The notes below the pieces were generated by a model. That model did no database searches. It was not told where the DNA came from and saw nothing but the letters and a program-made list of their open reading frames with translations. A stretch of 64,000 bases of DNA. It comes from Parcubacteria group bacterium Greene0714_7. Lineage in GTDB: Bacteria; Patescibacteria; Paceibacteria; UBA9973; UBA2103. Positions 23,073-32,501 of the stretch are shown here, in pieces (the first letter of the stretch is position 1; each line of letters starts with the position of its first letter). The position numbers and the translations under genes were made by a program. The DNA lies in assembly GCA_007378985.1 (NCBI GenBank), contig VMHB01000001.1:124001-188000 (forward strand), given 5' to 3'.

Positions 23073-23118
23073 ATCTAACAAACACTCTAACATCAAAAAA
23101 TACTGTTAGACTGAATGA

Positions 23119-24618
23119 ATGAAACTTTTCAAATTCCTTTCTCTTATAGGAGCGGTTTTATTCCTTGTGCCATGCGTGGTAATTGCAGTTGATATGACTG
23201 CCCCTGTGGCACCCGAAATGCCGGCGGGTCCTTCAATTTCCAGCGTCTCCGTTACAGACATTACCAATACGAGCGCACGAATTGATATTAATTCTGATGA
23301 GGTAGTGCAAGGATACGTCGAGTACGGCACGAGCAGAGAGTACGGCATGTCGACACCACTTACGAGCGAGTTTAGTACGTCACCTTCTTTTTTGCTGGAA
23401 AATCTTTCTCCTGAGACGCTCTATCATTACCGAGTCATTGTCATGGATTCAAGTGGCACGGCGACAATAACGGGCGACGAGACCTTTACCACGCTCGCGA
23501 CTCCCGAACCGGAACCTGAACCGGAACAATCACCAACACAAACTGCGACTACAACGACACCGACAAGCGACACAAATACGGCCACATCAACCTCAACTAC
23601 CACCGCTACCACGACCCCGCCTGCCCCGGCGCTCGCAGTCTCGAATACGGAGACCGCATCGGTGAGCACTTCGACCGTACGCATTACCTGGCAGACCAAT
23701 AAGAATGCCGATGGTCAGGTGCAATATGGCACGACCAGTGCATATGGATCACTGTCACTGCTTGGCACGATCTCCACCTCGCACTCGATATCGCTGTCGA
23801 GTCTTACGCCAAATACGAAGTATTATTATCGTGCCATTTCCAAAACTTCTTCTGGCGAGACAGCGTATAGCCAACCCCAAACATTCACGACTCTTGTCTA
23901 TGTGCCACCCACTCCTTCAACCGCCACTTCCACTTCTACATCGGGTGCGCCTGTACAAACCGCTACCACAAGTCCAGTAACTGTAGCTTCTTCAACTCCG
24001 CCCGTTTCAAATAGTTCTACTGTCATTGGATCAGTAACCAAACCCGGAGGGCTACCGGTCGCGCCCACGCGACCGCTACTGGTGCGTGTTGAAGTAGGTG
24101 ACAGAAAGGTTGCTTTTGCATGGAAAAAAGATGTAGGAGTAAAAAACGCCACTATACATACGCTCATTGTGAAAAAGGAAGGGACTTCGTATGTCACTTC
24201 ACGCGTTGATGGGGCAGTCATCTACGATGGCCCATCGACATCTTTTACTGATACGAATGTTGAGAATGGAAAGGAATACCACTACGCTCTCTATTCATAT
24301 GGTATGTATGGCAGGTTCACTGCCCCGTTTCGTTTCAAAGTGATACCTCGTGCCGAAGAAAAAGCCAATTTCACTCCTGAAGTTGAAACATTGCCTACTC
24401 CCGCGCTTACCCGTGATCTCTTCCAAGGAAAGCAGGGCGAAGACGTCAAAGCTCTGCAAACATACCTCGCGTATGAAGGGTACTATCCTGAAGCACTCAT
24501 AACGGGTTATTTTGGTATTCTCACGAAGAATGCGGTTACTCGATATCAGAAATTGAATGACATCATACCAATGGCAGGATATGTTGGTCCAATTACTAGG
24601 GAAGCTCTCGGTAGATAA
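23119..24618 (+). CDS. Secreted FN3-like protein with C-terminal peptidoglycan-binding domain
   Basis: 499 aa. Signal peptide KFLSLIGAVLFLVPCVVIAV. Two fibronectin-III-like domains at about 38-130 and 180-270, each with the strand pattern VQGYVEYGTS..YG and TLYHYRVIV / KYYYRAISK. They are separated by Thr/Ser/Pro-rich linkers. A third beta-domain at about 330-410, then PGBD_1 at about 430-499 (GKQGEDVKALQTYLAYEGYYP, GYFGILTKNAVTRYQ). Probably wall-bound with repeats reaching outward. -10 TAGACT at 23107-23112 places the mRNA start at the ATG 23119: leaderless. Confidence 0.85.
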   Translation: MKLFKFLSLIGAVLFLVPCVVIAVDMTAPVAPEMPAGPSISSVSVTDITNTSARIDINSDEVVQGYVEYGTSREYGMSTPLTSEFSTSPSFLLENLSPETLYHYRVIVMDSSGTATITGDETFTTLATPEPEPEPEQSPTQTATTTTPTSDTNTATSTSTTTATTTPPAPALAVSNTETASVSTSTVRITWQTNKNADGQVQYGTTSAYGSLSLLGTISTSHSISLSSLTPNTKYYYRAISKTSSGETAYSQPQTFTTLVYVPPTPSTATSTSTSGAPVQTATTSPVTVASSTPPVSNSSTVIGSVTKPGGLPVAPTRPLLVRVEVGDRKVAFAWKKDVGVKNATIHTLIVKKEGTSYVTSRVDGAVIYDGPSTSFTDTNVENGKEYHYALYSYGMYGRFTAPFRFKVIPRAEEKANFTPEVETLPTPALTRDLFQGKQGEDVKALQTYLAYEGYYPEALITGYFGILTKNAVTRYQKLNDIIPMAGYVGPITREALGR

Positions 24619-24716
24619 CGTTACTTTCTGAGTTTTTCTTTTACCTGAACATTTCAGATACAAAAATGTACAGGTAGCGTAACGTATATTTTTATTGCTA
24701 CAATTTGTCGGTGCAG

Positions 24717-27700
24717 ATGTTTCGGCAGACATTTGGTTTTTTACTTATTGTGCTCATTTTTTTAAGCGCACCTTTTTCAGCGTTTGCAGCAACTATCTAC
24801 GCTAATAGTTCTACTGGGAATGATTCAACTGGTGACGGAACCTCAGGGTTACCGTATGCAACTTTTCATAAAGCCTACACATCAGCGAGTGCAAATGACA
24901 CAATCGATCTTACGGGCACCTTTACGTGGACAGATGCAGCAGAAACCGGAGACAGCGCAACGACGGGCTACACCATCGGAAAGAATCTCACTATCCAAGG
25001 TCAGGGAAGTAGTGCGACATACATCCAAGCAGCGAGTGCTTCAACGACTGCCGACCGGCGTGTGTTCACTATCTCTTCTGGAGTCGTTGTAACGATGGCC
25101 GAAGTGAACATTCGACATGGACGTATTACCTCGACAAGTTACTATGGTGGCGGCATCGCCAACAGCGGTACACTCTCCATCACCGACAGCGAAATAAACA
25201 ACAATACCGCAGGTGGCGGAGGTGGCGGTATAGATAACGTAGGTACGACGACTGCACAACGCATTTCCGTGTACAACAACACGACTACCTACATGGGTGG
25301 CGGTCTTCTCAACGACTACTACATCGGCACGGGTGGCTACTTTGTCGTTGAGAACTCGACTATCTATGGCAACCGACAGACTTCGACCAGCGGATACCTC
25401 AATGGCGGTGGCGTGCATGTGCGTGGCGGTAGTATGTCGCTTACCAACAACACCATCACAGGCAACATCGCCAAAGGTGGAGGTGGTCTCGGAATGGAAA
25501 CAACTGGCTCGGTGTATTTGATGAACAACATCATTGCGGGCAACACATCTCAGACATACGGCTCAACATATAATGACCTAAAGAAAGACTCAGGCACTAT
25601 CGTTGATAATGGGTACAACATTATTGGTCAGCCAGGTGGCTACTCGCTCGCTGCAACTGGCGATTGGAGCGATACGAATGTTGATGGTACCTACAGTCTC
25701 TATACTGTCGGCACGACAGGCTCGCTCAATCTCGACACTGGAGCGAGCATCAATGACAATGCAACTTCAACGCCTACTTGGGCGGTTCTTGCAAGCTCAA
25801 TTGCTATCAACAACGGCTCGACCGGAAGCAATGGGGCGACATCGACGGTGCCAACTCTGGACCAGCGTGGCGCTAGCCGTAGCGGTACGACCGATATCGG
25901 TTCGTTCGAATATAACGGTTCCGGGCTCACTATTTCTGCTCCCTCGACGCAAGCGAGCGCAGTGTCGTTCAGTGCAGTCGAATACTACAAGATGACGATC
26001 TCGTGGACCAACGGCAGTGGTTCGCGTCGCACTGTTTTCATGAAAGCCGCTTCGAGTGGCACGGCCTCTCCGGTCGACGGCACAAGCTATACTGCCTCGT
26101 CGGTTTTCGGCTCCGGTACGCAGATAGGTTCTTCCGGATGGTATGCAGTTTATGAGGGACTCAACTCAAGTGTTACTGTGACCGGATTGTCGGAAGGCGT
26201 CACCTACAGCGTGCAGGTGTTTGAGTACAATGGGATTACATCGGGGGCGGCAACATATCAGACGGCGAGCGCATCGAATAATCCAAATACGCAGGCGTCG
26301 CATACGAAGACCACGCTCTACATCAATGCCTCCACGGGAAATGATTCGACGGGCGATGGCTCGTCCGGTTCGCCGTACGCTACCTTTCATAAAGGATATA
26401 CGACGGCATCCGAAGGCGATACGCTGAATTTGACCGGCACGTTCACCTGGACAGATGCAGCAGAAACCGGAGACAGCGCAACGACGGGTTATTCGATCGC
26501 AAAAGAACTCATTATTCAAGGGCAAAGCGCTACCTCTACTATTTTCCAGTCCGCAACCGCTTCGACGACTGCCGACCGGCGTGTGTTTACGACCAGTTCC
26601 GGAAAGACCATTGCGTTCAACGACGTAACTATTCGGCACGGCCGTATCACGAGTTCGTCCTCGAAAGGTGGAGGTATCTACAGCCAGGGAACGACGACGG
26701 TGACCCGTGCGACTATTACGGACAACTACGTGAACGGTTATGGGGGCGGTATCGCTCAGGAAGATACGACGAATGGCGGTTCACTCACACTTACCTCGAG
26801 CACGGTGGCAAACAACACGGGAGTTTCGCAAGGTGGCGGCGTCTGGAACGGAACGAGCTCGACAGGCACCGTGGACATCGTGAACTCAACCATTGCATTC
26901 AATGTTCAGCAGGCTTCGATTGCGACCGTGGGTGGTGGTGGCGTCGCATACCGAAGTGGCAGTGGCACCATTACGAACAGCACCATTGTCTACAACAACA
27001 TTCAAAACGGTGGAACCGCAAACGGTGCGGGGGTTTGGTTTAGCCCCGACACATCCCATACGATAGAGCTCAAAAACAATATCATTGCAAATAACTACAA
27101 ATCCGGTGCAGCACTTTCGGGTTCATATTACGATATCTATAAAGGAAGTAGTGGCACCTATACAGACAACGGTGCGAACATCATTGGTAAGTATACGAGC
27201 TCGAACCTGACCGTCGCATCGAGCACGTTGATAGATTTGCAGGGGACGACCGGTACGGGTGATGGCACTTTCACACGTTCAAGCGATGGTGGAAGCGGTT
27301 CTTTGTATCTCGACACCGCACTTGCCGATAACGGTGTCCTAAAGACACAGACGATTGCTCTCACAAACGCATCAAGTATCGCAATCGGCAACGGTTATAG
27401 CGGGACGAATGGTTCCATCTCCGTCCCTTCGGTTGATCAGCGTGGCGGTGCTCGTGTTGGGACACTCGACATTGGTGCATATGAATACGGCGCGACGGTT
27501 GATACGACCGCACCGACCGTTTCGCTTACCGCTCCCTCGGCGAGTGCGACCGTCTCTGGTGAATCCGTTTCTCTTACGGCGACCGCTTCCGATGGCATAG
27601 GTGTCGCAGGTGTTTCGTTCTACGTGGACGGCGTACTTCAGGGAGCGGAAGACACAACTTCTTCTTATGGTATTACGTGGGATTCAACCGCAACCTCAAC

Positions 27701-28949
27701 CGGCTCGCACAGTGCCTTTGCTGTCGCACGTGACACATCTAGTAATTATGCAACATCATCGAGCGTCTCATTCACCGTGGACAATACAGATCCTGTCATT
27801 TCATCGGTCGCAACCACAACGACGACGACGACGGCAACCATTTCGTGGACGACCGATGAAGTGGCTTCGACGAAAGTGAATTTCGGTATCACGTCGAATT
27901 ATGGAACATCGACCGCCGAGGCAGACACCTCGCCACGCGCAACGAGTCATTCGGTCACGATCACCGGTCTCAAAGCCTGTGCACGCTATTACTACAATGA
28001 GGAAAGTACTGATGCTGCTTCGAACACCGCAACATCAACCGCAGCGACATTCCGCACAACCGGATGCACGGGAAGCGCTTCCGTATCCTCAACGGGGGAG
28101 GGCACCATCACGACCGCCGCAGGCGGTACGCTTGTCGAAGGGAGGCTGACGCTCTCGGTACCAACCTCGTTCACCTCGACATCAAGTTCGGCGACGTTCC
28201 AGGCACACCTTCTCGACGGCAGTACTTTCTTTTCAAGCGCAGGAAGTCCTTCGGGGAAAAGTCGCGCAGGCAGTACGGTTTACAATCTCATTGCGCTCAC
28301 GGACGCAACAACAACACTCTCGACATTTTCATCCTCACTTACCGTCACACTTTCCTACACTGCCGATGACGTTACCGGCCTCGACGAGTCCACGCTCCAA
28401 ATATACCGCTACGATAGTTCAAGTTGGAGTGCGCTTTCGAGTTGTTCTGTTGATACTTCAGGAAAAACAGTTACCTGTACCACCACAGGCTTCTCTGATT
28501 TCGCTATTTTTGGTGACGAGTCTTCCTCAAGTTCGTCTTCAAGCACGACGGTCGGCGGTGGGGTGATTGGTGGCCCTCTTGGGCTCGGCTATCAAAAGAC
28601 CTCAGAGGAGGCAACACCAAAAAAAGTTAAAGCGATCACAGATAATTCAGACTTTTTTGCCACTACAGCCAAATATAGGTTTACGAGAACACTCCGCGCA
28701 CGATCAAATGGTGAGGATGTGCAAGAACTTCAAAAATTTCTTAATGCAAACGGCTTTACGGTTGCCACTAAAGGCCCAGGTTCGCCTGGAAATGAGTCAG
28801 ACTACTTTGGCCCCCTGACGTACAATGCTTTAGTTAAATTTCAGGAAGCGCACAGAGACGAAATTCTTACACCAGCAGGTTTGAAAAAAGGCACGGGAAT
28901 TTTCGGTGCTTTCACTAGGGGTTTTGTAAACTTGCTAGTCTCTCACTAG
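24717..28949 (+). CDS. Giant surface protein: duplicated beta-helix, Ig/FN3, PGBD anchor
   Basis: About 1410 aa from the ATG at 24717 (MFRQTFGFLLIVLI...signal peptide to about residue 25). Two copies of a right-handed beta-helix module (about 27-400 and 530-915) each begin with IYANSSTGNDSTGDG or its twin and end in a choice-of-anchor-Q-like strand (DQRGASRSGTTDIGSFEY / DQRGGARVGTLDIGAYEY). An FN3-like domain lies between (about 405-520). Ig-like and FN3 domains follow (about 925-1110), then a beta-sandwich, a Ser-rich linker and PGBD (about 1320-1400). The second half is visibly richer in G+C and in TCG/ACG codons than its surroundings, suggesting acquisition. A likely adhesin. Confidence 0.83.
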   Translation: MFRQTFGFLLIVLIFLSAPFSAFAATIYANSSTGNDSTGDGTSGLPYATFHKAYTSASANDTIDLTGTFTWTDAAETGDSATTGYTIGKNLTIQGQGSSATYIQAASASTTADRRVFTISSGVVVTMAEVNIRHGRITSTSYYGGGIANSGTLSITDSEINNNTAGGGGGGIDNVGTTTAQRISVYNNTTTYMGGGLLNDYYIGTGGYFVVENSTIYGNRQTSTSGYLNGGGVHVRGGSMSLTNNTITGNIAKGGGGLGMETTGSVYLMNNIIAGNTSQTYGSTYNDLKKDSGTIVDNGYNIIGQPGGYSLAATGDWSDTNVDGTYSLYTVGTTGSLNLDTGASINDNATSTPTWAVLASSIAINNGSTGSNGATSTVPTLDQRGASRSGTTDIGSFEYNGSGLTISAPSTQASAVSFSAVEYYKMTISWTNGSGSRRTVFMKAASSGTASPVDGTSYTASSVFGSGTQIGSSGWYAVYEGLNSSVTVTGLSEGVTYSVQVFEYNGITSGAATYQTASASNNPNTQASHTKTTLYINASTGNDSTGDGSSGSPYATFHKGYTTASEGDTLNLTGTFTWTDAAETGDSATTGYSIAKELIIQGQSATSTIFQSATASTTADRRVFTTSSGKTIAFNDVTIRHGRITSSSSKGGGIYSQGTTTVTRATITDNYVNGYGGGIAQEDTTNGGSLTLTSSTVANNTGVSQGGGVWNGTSSTGTVDIVNSTIAFNVQQASIATVGGGGVAYRSGSGTITNSTIVYNNIQNGGTANGAGVWFSPDTSHTIELKNNIIANNYKSGAALSGSYYDIYKGSSGTYTDNGANIIGKYTSSNLTVASSTLIDLQGTTGTGDGTFTRSSDGGSGSLYLDTALADNGVLKTQTIALTNASSIAIGNGYSGTNGSISVPSVDQRGGARVGTLDIGAYEYGATVDTTAPTVSLTAPSASATVSGESVSLTATASDGIGVAGVSFYVDGVLQGAEDTTSSYGITWDSTATSTGSHSAFAVARDTSSNYATSSSVSFTVDNTDPVISSVATTTTTTTATISWTTDEVASTKVNFGITSNYGTSTAEADTSPRATSHSVTITGLKACARYYYNEESTDAASNTATSTAATFRTTGCTGSASVSSTGEGTITTAAGGTLVEGRLTLSVPTSFTSTSSSATFQAHLLDGSTFFSSAGSPSGKSRAGSTVYNLIALTDATTTLSTFSSSLTVTLSYTADDVTGLDESTLQIYRYDSSSWSALSSCSVDTSGKTVTCTTTGFSDFAIFGDESSSSSSSSTTVGGGVIGGPLGLGYQKTSEEATPKKVKAITDNSDFFATTAKYRFTRTLRARSNGEDVQELQKFLNANGFTVATKGPGSPGNESDYFGPLTYNALVKFQEAHRDEILTPAGLKKGTGIFGAFTRGFVNLLVSH

Positions 28950-29087
28950 AGCGTATTTGGCTTGCCCTCCCTGTCTGCGACCTGGTTGATCTTGAATCAA
29001 GCAGGTGTTCGTGTCTGATTCAAAATGAAATAAATGTTAAGGAAATGGGGTCGAAAATGACGTCAGTCACCATTTCTCCATTTCTGT

Positions 29088-29564
29088 TTAACCCCGCCTT
29101 GCTGCATCAATAGTAGCGACATCGATTTTTTGCATTGTCATCATTGCGTCGAAGGCACGCTTTGCTTCAGCGCCACCGACTGCCAAAGCTTCAGTGAGGG
29201 TGCGTGGTGTTATTTGCCACGATACTCCCCATCGGTCTTTGCACCATCCACACTCACTCTCTTTGCCACCATTCCCCACAATTGCATTCCAGTAGCGATC
29301 TGTTTCTTCCTGAGTGTCTGTTGCTATCTGAAAAGAGAATGCCTCGCTTTGCTTAAACACAGGGCCACCGTTTAAGCCAATACAAGGGATTCCGCAAACA
29401 GTGAACTCTACGGTGAGCACATCGCCCGCCTTACCACTTGGAAAATCACTAGGTGCACGAAAGACAGCCGTTGCCTTACTGTTGGGGAAAGTAGCTGCAT
29501 AAAAGTTCGCTGCGGTTTCTGCGTCCGTATCAAACCAGAGACAAATGGTGTTCTTTGATGTCAT
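29088..29564 (-). CDS. VOC-family (PhnB / 3-demethylubiquinone methyltransferase-like) protein
   Basis: 158 aa. Vicinal-oxygen-chelate fold of the PhnB-like type: NTICLWFDTDAETAANFYAATFPNSK at the N-terminus, CGIPCIGLNGGPVFKQSEAFSFQI in the middle, then CGWCKDRWGVSWQITP. The 'methyltransferase' label for this family is historical; the reaction is unknown. Single gene, unrelated to its neighbours. Confidence 0.85.
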   Translation of the reverse strand: MTSKNTICLWFDTDAETAANFYAATFPNSKATAVFRAPSDFPSGKAGDVLTVEFTVCGIPCIGLNGGPVFKQSEAFSFQIATDTQEETDRYWNAIVGNGGKESECGWCKDRWGVSWQITPRTLTEALAVGGAEAKRAFDAMMTMQKIDVATIDAARRG

Positions 29565-29702
29565 AGTTGTATACAGTATATCTTTTTTTAGACGCTGAGC
29601 GTTTCTAATAGACTGGCGAACCTCATTCTTTGACAGCTACTAGTTTCATGTTATAAAGTGAGTTACTGGTTAGATTTTTGAATATCTCTGGCTGTAGTTT
29701 TT

Positions 29703-30230
29703 ATGTCGAAACTAATAATAAGTATAGGCCTTCCTGGGTCTGGTAAGACCTGCATTCTAAAGTCTTTTGCGGAAAGATATGGCTATGAATATACCGGTGT
29801 TGATCAGGTTAAAGAGAGTTATGGTTTAAGTCGAAACAATACAGCAACAGAGAGGGAGTGGGACGATATGCGTCAACAGATAGTCGAAAGTGCCAAGAAC
29901 AATAAAACACTGGTCGTGGATGTGAGTTTTTTGATGGCAACTTCTCTTCGACAAAGATTCATTGCATTTGCTCGTGAGAATGGTGTTACAAAAATTCAAG
30001 GGTTGTTTGTAGACACACCCGCAGAGCTTGCCTGGAAGCGTGCCGAATCACGAAAGGTGAGAATAAGTCGGGCTGCTTTTGACAATAAGCTCACTATTCT
30101 AAAGAGTTTACCGCCAGACATTAACGACGGTTTTGATTCGTTATTTACAACTGATGAGTGCGGGAAGTTGGTTAGATCTGAGATGGCGTATCGCCCTAGA
30201 GAATTTCAGCGAGAAAAACTTGTAGCATAG
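29703..30230 (+). CDS. P-loop kinase-like protein
   Basis: 175 aa. Walker A GLPGSGKT at residues 9-16, then TLVVDVSFLMATSLRQRFIAFA as the Walker-B-like strand, and a lid region with R-AESRKVRISRAAFDNK. It resembles polynucleotide kinase/zeta-toxin-like small kinases that act on nucleotides or RNA ends. The substrate cannot be read from the sequence. Confidence 0.75.
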   Translation: MSKLIISIGLPGSGKTCILKSFAERYGYEYTGVDQVKESYGLSRNNTATEREWDDMRQQIVESAKNNKTLVVDVSFLMATSLRQRFIAFARENGVTKIQGLFVDTPAELAWKRAESRKVRISRAAFDNKLTILKSLPPDINDGFDSLFTTDECGKLVRSEMAYRPREFQREKLVA

Positions 30231-30413
30231 TTGTATTTATTTGATATTTGTTCATTTGAGGGTCGAACGCGAGAGGCAAATCTCTATTCCAAAAATAGTA
30301 GTTTTTATATACAAAATCAAAAATGAAATAAATGTTGTTTTTGAATGTATTAGTATTGGCAAGAGGAAAGTATCTTCTTGCACCATGGTTATTACTTACT
30401 AAATGATACAATA

Positions 30414-30974
30414 ATGAAAAATAAGTTAGCGCATATATCAAAGAAGTCTCGAATGATTGCGGCGACAGCTTTTGTTCTCGGGCTGGCAGTAGTTGGAGGA
30501 AACCTTGCGTACGCAGATACCCTGTCAGCAAGCGATAAAAATAATCCAATGAGCTCTCTCGTGTCTGCTATTGCAACCAAGTTTAATTTGAACTCGGCAG
30601 ATGTGCAGGCTGTTGTTGACGAGGTCATGAAGACAGAGCGCGCTGGGCATATGGCCGAGATGCAGGCAAATCAGGCAACCAGACTTGCTAAAGCAGTGAC
30701 CGACGGAAAGCTTACACAAGCGCAAGCTAATCTTATTACTGCGAAGTTAGCTGAAATGAAAGCTTCGATGGAAGCAAATAGAACAGCTAACCAAAATCTC
30801 ACGGAAGCAGAGCGAAAGACTAAGATGCAAGCTGAACATGAAAGTCTCAAGGCATGGGCAACGGCAAATAATATTCCAATGAACTTTCTTGCACAATTCG
30901 GAGGCAAGGGACATGGGTTTGATGGAGGCAAGGGCCCTCATGGAAACGGTGGTGCACCACGGCAAGGTAATTAA
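30414..30974 (+). CDS. Secreted helical protein, DUF2680-like
   Basis: 186 aa from MKNKLAHISKK, chosen because a signal peptide (MIAATAFVLGLAVVGGNLAYA) follows; an upstream ATG at 30378 gives a non-signal extension. The mature part is helical, with FNLNSADVQAVVDEVMKTERA and DGKLTQAQANLITAKLAEMKA, the pattern of DUF2680/YckD-like periplasmic proteins, and a Gly/His-rich tail (GGKGHGFDGGKGPHGNGG) that could bind metal. It precedes an ECF sigma factor operon and has its own terminator. Confidence 0.75.
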   Translation: MKNKLAHISKKSRMIAATAFVLGLAVVGGNLAYADTLSASDKNNPMSSLVSAIATKFNLNSADVQAVVDEVMKTERAGHMAEMQANQATRLAKAVTDGKLTQAQANLITAKLAEMKASMEANRTANQNLTEAERKTKMQAEHESLKAWATANNIPMNFLAQFGGKGHGFDGGKGPHGNGGAPRQGN

Positions 30975-31004
30975 ATACTTTCTCTAAGTAAACAGACGTT
31001 TCCA

Positions 31005-31033
31005 TCAAAACAGCCCATTAAGGGCTGTTTTGA
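31005..31033 (+). terminator. Terminator after the 30414 gene
   Basis: 12-bp stem TCAAAACAGCCC / GGGCTGTTTTGA with a 5-nt loop and a short T-run. Confidence 0.75.
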
Positions 31034-31090
31034 TTTGAAATAATGCTGACTCGGCTAGTGTAGTAGTAAGAATAGTTATAGATTGAATAC

Positions 31091-31669
31091 ATGGATGAAC
31101 ACGCACCTCAATCAGACGAACAGATAGCGGGGCGTATTCAGAAAGGAGAAAAGGAACAGTTCGGGGTCCTTATGGAGCGGTACGATAAGAAATTATCGCG
31201 CTACGGAAGAAGGTTTCTGTGGGATAAAGATAGTATCGAAGATATTGTGCAAGACGTCTTCATAAGCACCTTTAAAAATATCAACAACTTCGACACCTCT
31301 CTCAAATTTTCTTCATGGATTTATCGCATCGCACACAATGCCTTCGTGAATGGTTTGAAGAAACAGCAGAAAAATTCACTTCCTAACTTTGATTTTGATG
31401 TTTTTGTTTCGCATGTTGCGTATGAGGATCCTGCGGTAGAAGAGCGCGAGTATGAAGAGATGCAGAAACTCATTGCAGGAGGACTTGATCAGTTGAAACC
31501 TAAGTATAAGGAAGCCATTATTCTCCACTACCTGGAAGACTTTAGTTACAAAGAAATATCAGACATTCTTCAAATACCCACGGGAACAGTAGGAGTGAGG
31601 GTAAAGAGGGGAAGGGAGGCTCTCAAGAAAGTATACGAAAAAATGAACATACAAACACACCATGACTAA
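31091..31669 (+). CDS. ECF-type RNA polymerase sigma factor
   Basis: 192 aa. Region 2: FGVLMERYDKKLSRYGRRFLW, then DSIEDIVQDVFISTFKNINNF (residues about 45-70) and FSSWIYRIAHNAFVN (-10 melting). Region 4: LKPKYKEAIILHYLEDFSYKEISDILQIPTGTVGVRVKRGREALKK read in parts (about 138-185), the -35-binding helix-turn-helix. It overlaps the next gene by 8 nt, a membrane protein that may be its anti-sigma or co-regulated target. Confidence 0.92.
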   Translation: MDEHAPQSDEQIAGRIQKGEKEQFGVLMERYDKKLSRYGRRFLWDKDSIEDIVQDVFISTFKNINNFDTSLKFSSWIYRIAHNAFVNGLKKQQKNSLPNFDFDVFVSHVAYEDPAVEEREYEEMQKLIAGGLDQLKPKYKEAIILHYLEDFSYKEISDILQIPTGTVGVRVKRGREALKKVYEKMNIQTHHD

Positions 31670-32408
31670 CAACCAACCACAAAAGAATAAAATCACCGAT
31701 ATTCTCGAGAGGATTAAGAAGAATGAGTTGGTGCAAAAGCCGAAAATTTATTTTCGCCTGAAACTTGTGGCGCTCATTGTGTTACTTGTCGTAGTTACGG
31801 TGGTGAGTATTCTTCTTTCAAGTTTTATTTTGTTCAGTTTGAATGTAAGCGGACACGCCTCACTTATATATTTTGGAATGACAGGATGGCAGGCATTTCT
31901 TATCTTTTTTCCTTGGGAGCTTGCACTTTTTGAAATCATACTACTCGTACTTCTTGAGTATCTCTTGCGTTCGTTTCGCTTTGGTTACAAAATCCCTATT
32001 CTCTATTTATTTCTCGGTGTTATGGCACTCATGATAGTAAGTGGCGCGGTGGTTGAACAAACGCCACTTCACTCACGGATTCTTGAGCGGGCCGACCAAG
32101 AGCACCTTCCTCCACCTTTGGGGGTGTTGTATGAAAACACTCGAAGACCACCCGCGCGTGATTCGGGAATCTTCCGAGGCACCATTGAGACGATTGAGGA
32201 CTCACTGCTTATTGTTAGTCTTGATAATCCAAGAGGAAAGGGAACGACGACTCCAGTTGCGGTGCGTATCCCTCAGGGTCAAGCTTTAGAAGAACTCATC
32301 GTAGGTGACAGGGTGTTCATTAGAGGTCGCCTCGAGGAGGAATCTATCAAGGCTATTCAGATTAAAAAGGCCTATGGTCACCTGCCTCCGCCTCCGCATA
32401 TGAGGTAG
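31662..32408 (+). CDS. Membrane protein with soluble C-terminal beta domain (possible anti-sigma)
   Basis: 248 aa. Three membrane segments: ALIVLLVVVTVVSILLSSFIL (about 30-52), a second near 70-95, and ILYLFLGVMALMIVSGAVV (about 108-127). A C-terminal OB-like domain follows (GTIETIEDSLLIVSLDN then VAVRIPQGQALEELIVGDRVFIRGRL). The gene starts inside the sigma-factor gene (8-nt overlap). The position suggests control of the sigma factor, but no recognised anti-sigma motif is present. Confidence 0.72.
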   Translation: MTNNQPQKNKITDILERIKKNELVQKPKIYFRLKLVALIVLLVVVTVVSILLSSFILFSLNVSGHASLIYFGMTGWQAFLIFFPWELALFEIILLVLLEYLLRSFRFGYKIPILYLFLGVMALMIVSGAVVEQTPLHSRILERADQEHLPPPLGVLYENTRRPPARDSGIFRGTIETIEDSLLIVSLDNPRGKGTTTPVAVRIPQGQALEELIVGDRVFIRGRLEEESIKAIQIKKAYGHLPPPPHMR

Positions 32409-32501
32409 GAAACACTGAACATATGCGAGTCGAACTTTCACTTCTCAGTTAACGTATACTGCATTAGATGGCTCAGTAACTGAAAGGTAAAGGCACACGC
32501 T

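Noticed and set aside
26166..26639. 157-codon minus-strand frame inside the giant surface gene, and other long opposite-strand frames at 25041-25418 and 35614-36279
   Set aside because: All lie antisense to strongly supported genes with domain matches and arise from GC-rich codon patterns.
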